Of a stretch of 8,972 bases of DNA, positions 5,483 to 8,972 are shown piece by piece. The notes beneath the pieces were generated by a model, which did no database searches, was not told where the DNA came from, and worked only from the letters and a program-made list of their open reading frames with translations. Position 1 is the stretch's first letter. Each line of letters begins with the position of its first letter. Position numbers and translations under genes: made by a program. The stretch comes from Pseudomonadota bacterium (GTDB taxonomy: Bacteria; Pseudomonadota; Gammaproteobacteria; Steroidobacterales; Woeseiaceae), in assembly GCA_022567775.1 (NCBI GenBank), contig JADFGH010000075.1:1-8972 (forward strand), given 5' to 3'.

Positions 5483-8230
5483 ATGGACAAGTCATACCGC
5501 CCTAAGGACATAGAGCAGCGTCACTACGAGCGCTGGGAACAGAACGGCTGGTTTGCACCAAGCGGCAAAGGTGATCCCTACTGCATCGTTATCCCGCCAC
5601 CAAATGTGACCGGCACGCTGCACATGGGTCATGCCTTCTCGGACACGATCATGGATGCGTTGATCCGTTACCACAGGATGCAGGGCCGCAACACGCTTTG
5701 GCAACCGGGCATGGATCACGCTGGCATCGCCACGCAAATGGTGGTCGAACGGCAACTTTTGGATGAGGGTACGTCACGCATCGAGTTGGGGCGCGATAAA
5801 TTCGTACAGCGCGTTTGGAAATGGAAGCACGAGTCCGGCGGACATATTTGCAAGCAGTTACGGCGGCTTGGTGCTTCCGTCGACTGGGAGCGTGATCGCT
5901 TCACGATGGATGACGATTTATCGGCGGCTGTAATCGAGGTGTTCGTCGAACTCTACGATAACGGTTTGATCTACCGCGGCAACCGACTCGTCAACTGGGA
6001 TCCGGTGCTACACACAGCGCTTTCGGATCTCGAGGTAATTCCGAGCGAAGAATCGGGGCATCTCTGGCATTTCCGTTATCCACTGGCGTCGGCAGACGGA
6101 CATCTGGTCGTCGCAACCACACGGCCTGAAACCATGCTTGGCGACAGTGCCGTTGCCGTCCACCCCGAGGATGACCGCTACAAACACCTCGTCGGCCAGG
6201 AAATTATTCTGCCGCTGGTCGAGCGCCGTATGCCGGTCATCGCCGATGAGTATGTCGATGCGGAATTCGGTACCGGGTGCGTCAAGATTACGCCGGCGCA
6301 TGATTTCAATGATTATGAAATCGGCAAGCGGCACGATCTGCCTGAGTACAATATTCTTGATGACAATGCGGCGATCAATGAATCGGCGCCTGAGGCCTAT
6401 CGCGGTCTCGACCGATTCGAGGCACGCAAGAAGATCGTTGCCGACATGGAAAAACTGGGCCTCCTCGAAAAAGTCGAGGAGTACCAGCTAACGCTGCCGC
6501 GTGGTGATCGCAGCGGCGCGGTCATCGAGCCGTACCTGACAGACCAGTGGTATGTTGATATCGCACCACTCGCGAAGCCGGCAATCGAGGCAGTTGAATC
6601 AGGAAAAATCCGCTTCATCCCGGAAAACTGGTCGAAGACCTACTTCGACTGGATGCACAACATCAAGGACTGGTGCATCAGCCGGCAGCTCTGGTGGGGA
6701 CACCGCATCCCTGCGTGGTACGACGACGCCGGCAATATTTACGTCGCCCGCAACGAGGACGAGGTACGCAAGAAGCACAGCCTCGATGATGCTTTGGTAC
6801 TGCGACAAGATGACGACGTTCTGGACACCTGGTTTTCGTCCGGTTTGTGGCCTTTCACCACGCAGGGCTGGCCGCAGGAAACTGAATCACTGAAATTATT
6901 CTATCCGGGCCAGGTACTGGTCACAGGCTTCGACATCATTTTCTTCTGGGTGGCCAGGATGATCATGCTCGGACTCAAGTTTATGGACGACGTGCCGTTT
7001 CACGAAGTGTACATACACGGACTGATCCGCGATCACGACGGACAGAAAATGTCGAAGTCAAAAGGAAATGTCCTGGACCCACTGGACCTGATCGACGGTG
7101 TCGATCTCGAAACGTTGCTTGAAAAAAGAACGAGCGGCCTGATGCAACCACATCTGAAGCCAAAGATCGAGAAGGCAACCAGAAAAGAGTTCCCGAACGG
7201 GATCGACGAATATGGCGCCGATGCCCTGCGCTTTACGTTTGCATCTCTTGCGACGACTGGCCGGGATATTCGATTCGATCTTGGGCGCATCGAGGGCTAC
7301 AAGAATTTCTGCAACAAACTGTGGAATGCGTCGCGTTACGTGCTGATGAATACCGAGGCGCTTGATGAGGGTGAGGAGGAATACAGTGCCTCAGACAATT
7401 GGATTCGCTCACGATTACATGCGGCAGTAAGCTCGGTTCACGACAATTTCGCAAACTATCGACTCGATCTGGTGGCGCAAACGATTTACGAATTTACCTG
7501 GCATGAGTTTTGTGACTGGTACCTCGAACTTTCCAAACCCGTCCTGCAATCCGATTCGGCAACGGATGCACAGAAACGCGGCACTCGCAGGACATTAATT
7601 GAGGTCCTGGAAGAACTGTTGCGCTTGTTACATCCGCTCATGCCATTTATTACCGAAGAAATCTGGACGCAGGTCGCGCCAGTCGCCGGAAAAGAGGGCG
7701 ACACGATCATGTTGCAGGAATATCCCGGCGCCGACACTCACCCGAGCGGAGCAGCAGTCGAGGAAGAGACAGAGTGGGTCAGACTGTTCATCCTTGGAAT
7801 CCGGCAAATTCGCGGGGAAATGAATATACCCCCAAGCAAGTCGCTTCCCGTATTGTTGGAGAATTCGGCTGAAAAAGACCGCGTATTTGCAGAGCAAAAC
7901 GCACATTTGCTGGCACGCGTCGGGCGGGTTGAGTCCGTCCGCTCGCTGACCGCAGATGAAGAGGCGCCGGCTTGTGCAACTGCGCTCCTCGGCAACATGC
8001 GGCTGCTTGTGCCAATGGCCGGGATCATCGACATCGAGGCCGAGAAAGCGCGTCTTGGCAAGCAACAAGAGCGCACCAATACCGATCTCGGGCGCATGCG
8101 GACCAAGCTCGATAATCCGGATTTCGTGAACAATGCCCCTGCCGATGTGGTCACAAAGACCAGGCACCAGGTTGCGGAGCTTGAACTGCAGATTTCGCAG
8201 CTCGACGAGCAACTGGATCGGCTGAAATAG
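5483..8230 (+). CDS. valS: Valine--tRNA ligase (valyl-tRNA synthetase)
   Basis: ValS charges tRNA-Val with valine in the cytoplasm and edits mischarged threonine. It is a class Ia synthetase of 915 aa, slightly shorter than E. coli (951) but complete. The HIGH-type signature is HMGH at 47-50 within [13 protein letters not shown]. The KMSKS loop is at 522-526. The CP1 editing domain lies at about 190-350 and contains [11 protein letters not shown] (211-221) and [19 protein letters not shown] (263-281). The rest of the catalytic domain includes [18 protein letters not shown] (396-413) and [12 protein letters not shown] (447-458). The anticodon-binding domain is at about 636-790. The last 65 residues or so (about 850-915) form the charged C-terminal coiled coil that contacts tRNA. 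The start [12 protein letters not shown] aligns with E. coli MEKTYNPQDIEQ. It lies 56 bases after holC with no terminator between them, so it is probably cotranscribed. Its own ribosome binding site is weak. Confidence 0.98.
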   Translation: MDKSYRPKDIEQRHYERWEQNGWFAPSGKGDPYCIVIPPPNVTGTLHMGHAFSDTIMDALIRYHRMQGRNTLWQPGMDHAGIATQMVVERQLLDEGTSRIELGRDKFVQRVWKWKHESGGHICKQLRRLGASVDWERDRFTMDDDLSAAVIEVFVELYDNGLIYRGNRLVNWDPVLHTALSDLEVIPSEESGHLWHFRYPLASADGHLVVATTRPETMLGDSAVAVHPEDDRYKHLVGQEIILPLVERRMPVIADEYVDAEFGTGCVKITPAHDFNDYEIGKRHDLPEYNILDDNAAINESAPEAYRGLDRFEARKKIVADMEKLGLLEKVEEYQLTLPRGDRSGAVIEPYLTDQWYVDIAPLAKPAIEAVESGKIRFIPENWSKTYFDWMHNIKDWCISRQLWWGHRIPAWYDDAGNIYVARNEDEVRKKHSLDDALVLRQDDDVLDTWFSSGLWPFTTQGWPQETESLKLFYPGQVLVTGFDIIFFWVARMIMLGLKFMDDVPFHEVYIHGLIRDHDGQKMSKSKGNVLDPLDLIDGVDLETLLEKRTSGLMQPHLKPKIEKATRKEFPNGIDEYGADALRFTFASLATTGRDIRFDLGRIEGYKNFCNKLWNASRYVLMNTEALDEGEEEYSASDNWIRSRLHAAVSSVHDNFANYRLDLVAQTIYEFTWHEFCDWYLELSKPVLQSDSATDAQKRGTRRTLIEVLEELLRLLHPLMPFITEEIWTQVAPVAGKEGDTIMLQEYPGADTHPSGAAVEEETEWVRLFILGIRQIRGEMNIPPSKSLPVLLENSAEKDRVFAEQNAHLLARVGRVESVRSLTADEEAPACATALLGNMRLLVPMAGIIDIEAEKARLGKQQERTNTDLGRMRTKLDNPDFVNNAPADVVTKTRHQVAELELQISQLDEQLDRLK

Positions 8231-8362
8231 CAGAATTTTGAGGATTGGTTCACAATCCTGACGGGCGCAGGATGCAATGAACCTGACGATCCGCGACACT
8301 ATGAGTCGTTGTCGCACAGCCAGGCAATCGGGCAAGCAAGTCACACGGGACAGGAGTATCAG
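8231..8362. other. Intergenic region between valS and moxR with a small hairpin
   Basis: These 132 bases separate the pepA-holC-valS cluster from the MoxR gene. An inverted repeat, AGGATTG (8241-8247) and CAATCCT (8253-8259) with a 5-nt loop, starts 11 bases after the valS stop. It lacks a following T-tract (the plus strand continues GACGGGCG), so it is at best a weak or factor-assisted end signal. A frame on the plus strand from 8277 has no recognisable product. I see no clear promoter. Confidence 0.4.
8352..8356 (+). promoter_or_regulatory. Ribosome binding site of the moxR gene
   Basis: AGGAG lies six bases before the ATG at 8363. This is the best Shine-Dalgarno match in the window and it fixes the moxR start. 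Confidence 0.7.
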
Positions 8363-8972
8363 ATGCAGCGCGGAAGTACCCTGGAACAATTGCCCTTGGG
8401 CGCGGATGCAGAACGTGCGGTCGTCGACAAGGCGCGGCAATCGCTCGGCGGCATCATACTCGGCAAGGACAGGGAAATTTCACTCGCCCTCGCCTGCCTG
8501 CTGGCTCGCGGCCACCTGCTGATCGAAGATCTCCCCGGATTGGGCAAGACCATTCTCGCACAGTCGCTCGCGAGCGTGCTGGGCTTGAGTTTCCAGCGCA
8601 TACAATTTACGAGCGACCTGCTGCCGGCCGATATCGTGGGCGTTTCAATTTTCCAGCAGCAGCAAGGTGAATTCAAGTTTCAACCGGGACCGATATTCGC
8701 GCAACTTGTTCTTGCAGATGAAGTCAATCGCGCCACCCCAAAAGCACAAAGTGCACTACTGGAGGCAATGGAAGAGCACCAGGTATCGGTGGACGGGAAA
8801 ACGCACAAAATGCCGACGCCCTACTTCGTAGTCGCGACGCAAAATCCATCGGATCAGATTGGCACGTTTCCGTTGCCGGAATCACAACTCGACCGCTTCC
8901 TGATGCGGCTTGAGCTCGGCTATCCAAATGAGGAAAGCGAACGAGCATTGATTACGGGCGTTGACCGACGCG
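8363..8972 (+). CDS. MoxR-family AAA+ ATPase, partial (3' end off the window)
   Basis: The N-terminal 203 codons of a MoxR-type AAA+ ATPase, normally about 300-330 aa, continue past the right edge. These ATPases act as chaperones that mature or activate protein complexes, usually with a VWA or DUF58 partner encoded beside them. Visible motifs in order are Walker [10 protein letters not shown] (55-63), Walker B LVLADE (115-120) followed by the MoxR-typical [18 protein letters not shown] (121-138), sensor 1 ATQNP (158-162), and LPESQLDRF (171-179), which carries the conserved arginine region. The ATG at 8363 is supported by AGGAG six bases upstream and gives the usual 50 or so residues before Walker A. 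It follows valS in the same direction after 132 bases, so it may start a separate unit. A DUF58 gene and a transglutaminase-like gene would be expected next, but they are not visible. The substrate is unknown. Confidence 0.93.
   Translation, partial: MQRGSTLEQLPLGADAERAVVDKARQSLGGIILGKDREISLALACLLARGHLLIEDLPGLGKTILAQSLASVLGLSFQRIQFTSDLLPADIVGVSIFQQQQGEFKFQPGPIFAQLVLADEVNRATPKAQSALLEAMEEHQVSVDGKTHKMPTPYFVVATQNPSDQIGTFPLPESQLDRFLMRLELGYPNEESERALITGVDRR

Noticed and set aside
8241..8259. Hairpin after valS as an intrinsic terminator
   Set aside because: The stem is only 7 bp and no T-tract follows on the plus strand. It is kept only as a small inverted repeat in the intergenic entry.
7628..8440. 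270-codon minus-strand frame opposite valS and the valS-moxR spacer
   Set aside because: It is antisense to the clearly coding 3' end of valS, and its translation looks like a shadow with no known domain.
8277..8522. Plus-strand frame starting [12 protein letters not shown] as a small gene before moxR
   Set aside because: It is out of frame with moxR, overlaps it by about 160 bases, and has no recognisable product or clear ribosome binding site.

Overview
The window reads as chromosomal DNA from a gammaproteobacterium. The evidence is gene order as well as sequence: lptG-lptF run leftward, divergent from a rightward pepA-holC-valS cluster, an arrangement typical of Gammaproteobacteria. The PepA, ValS, LptF/LptG and DNA polymerase III chi sequences all resemble their E. 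coli counterparts along their length. The genus cannot be fixed from the sequence alone; an uncultivated or marine lineage is possible, but that is a guess.

Layout from left to right. (1) Positions 1-838, minus strand: an open frame that runs off the left edge and looks like the membrane-anchored C-terminal part of a DUF5305-family protein. This family is, to my knowledge, better known from archaea and some Gram-positive bacteria. No credible start codon or N-terminal membrane anchor is visible. (2) Positions 839-1103: no gene. This stretch holds a cluster of three REP-like palindromes with GTAGGA heads. Two of them form an inverted pair around an unusually strong 45-nt hairpin (REPIN/BIME-like). 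(3) Positions 1104-3262, minus strand: lptG and lptF, the two permeases of the lipopolysaccharide export transporter, joined by a TGATG overlap. (4) Positions 3263-3498: the divergent intergenic region. (5) Positions 3499-8230, plus strand: pepA (leucyl aminopeptidase), holC (DNA polymerase III chi, GTG start two bases after the pepA stop) and valS (valyl-tRNA synthetase). (6) From 8363 to the right edge, plus strand: the N-terminal 203 codons of a MoxR-type AAA+ ATPase with a good ribosome binding site, probably the first gene of a new unit.

The genes from lptG to valS are housekeeping genes with all key motifs intact. Functionally, lptFG serves outer-membrane LPS delivery. pepA, holC and valS serve peptide turnover, replisome function and translation, and are linked by position more than by pathway. 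The MoxR ATPase is expected to work with a VWA/DUF58-type partner to the right that is not in the window. The unusual part is the left kilobase: the REP-like cluster lies directly between the 3' end of lptG and an apparently 5'-truncated DUF5305 gene. This suggests a rearrangement-prone boundary between the conserved backbone and accessory DNA. I do not see a CRISPR array, tRNA, rRNA or complete insertion sequence.
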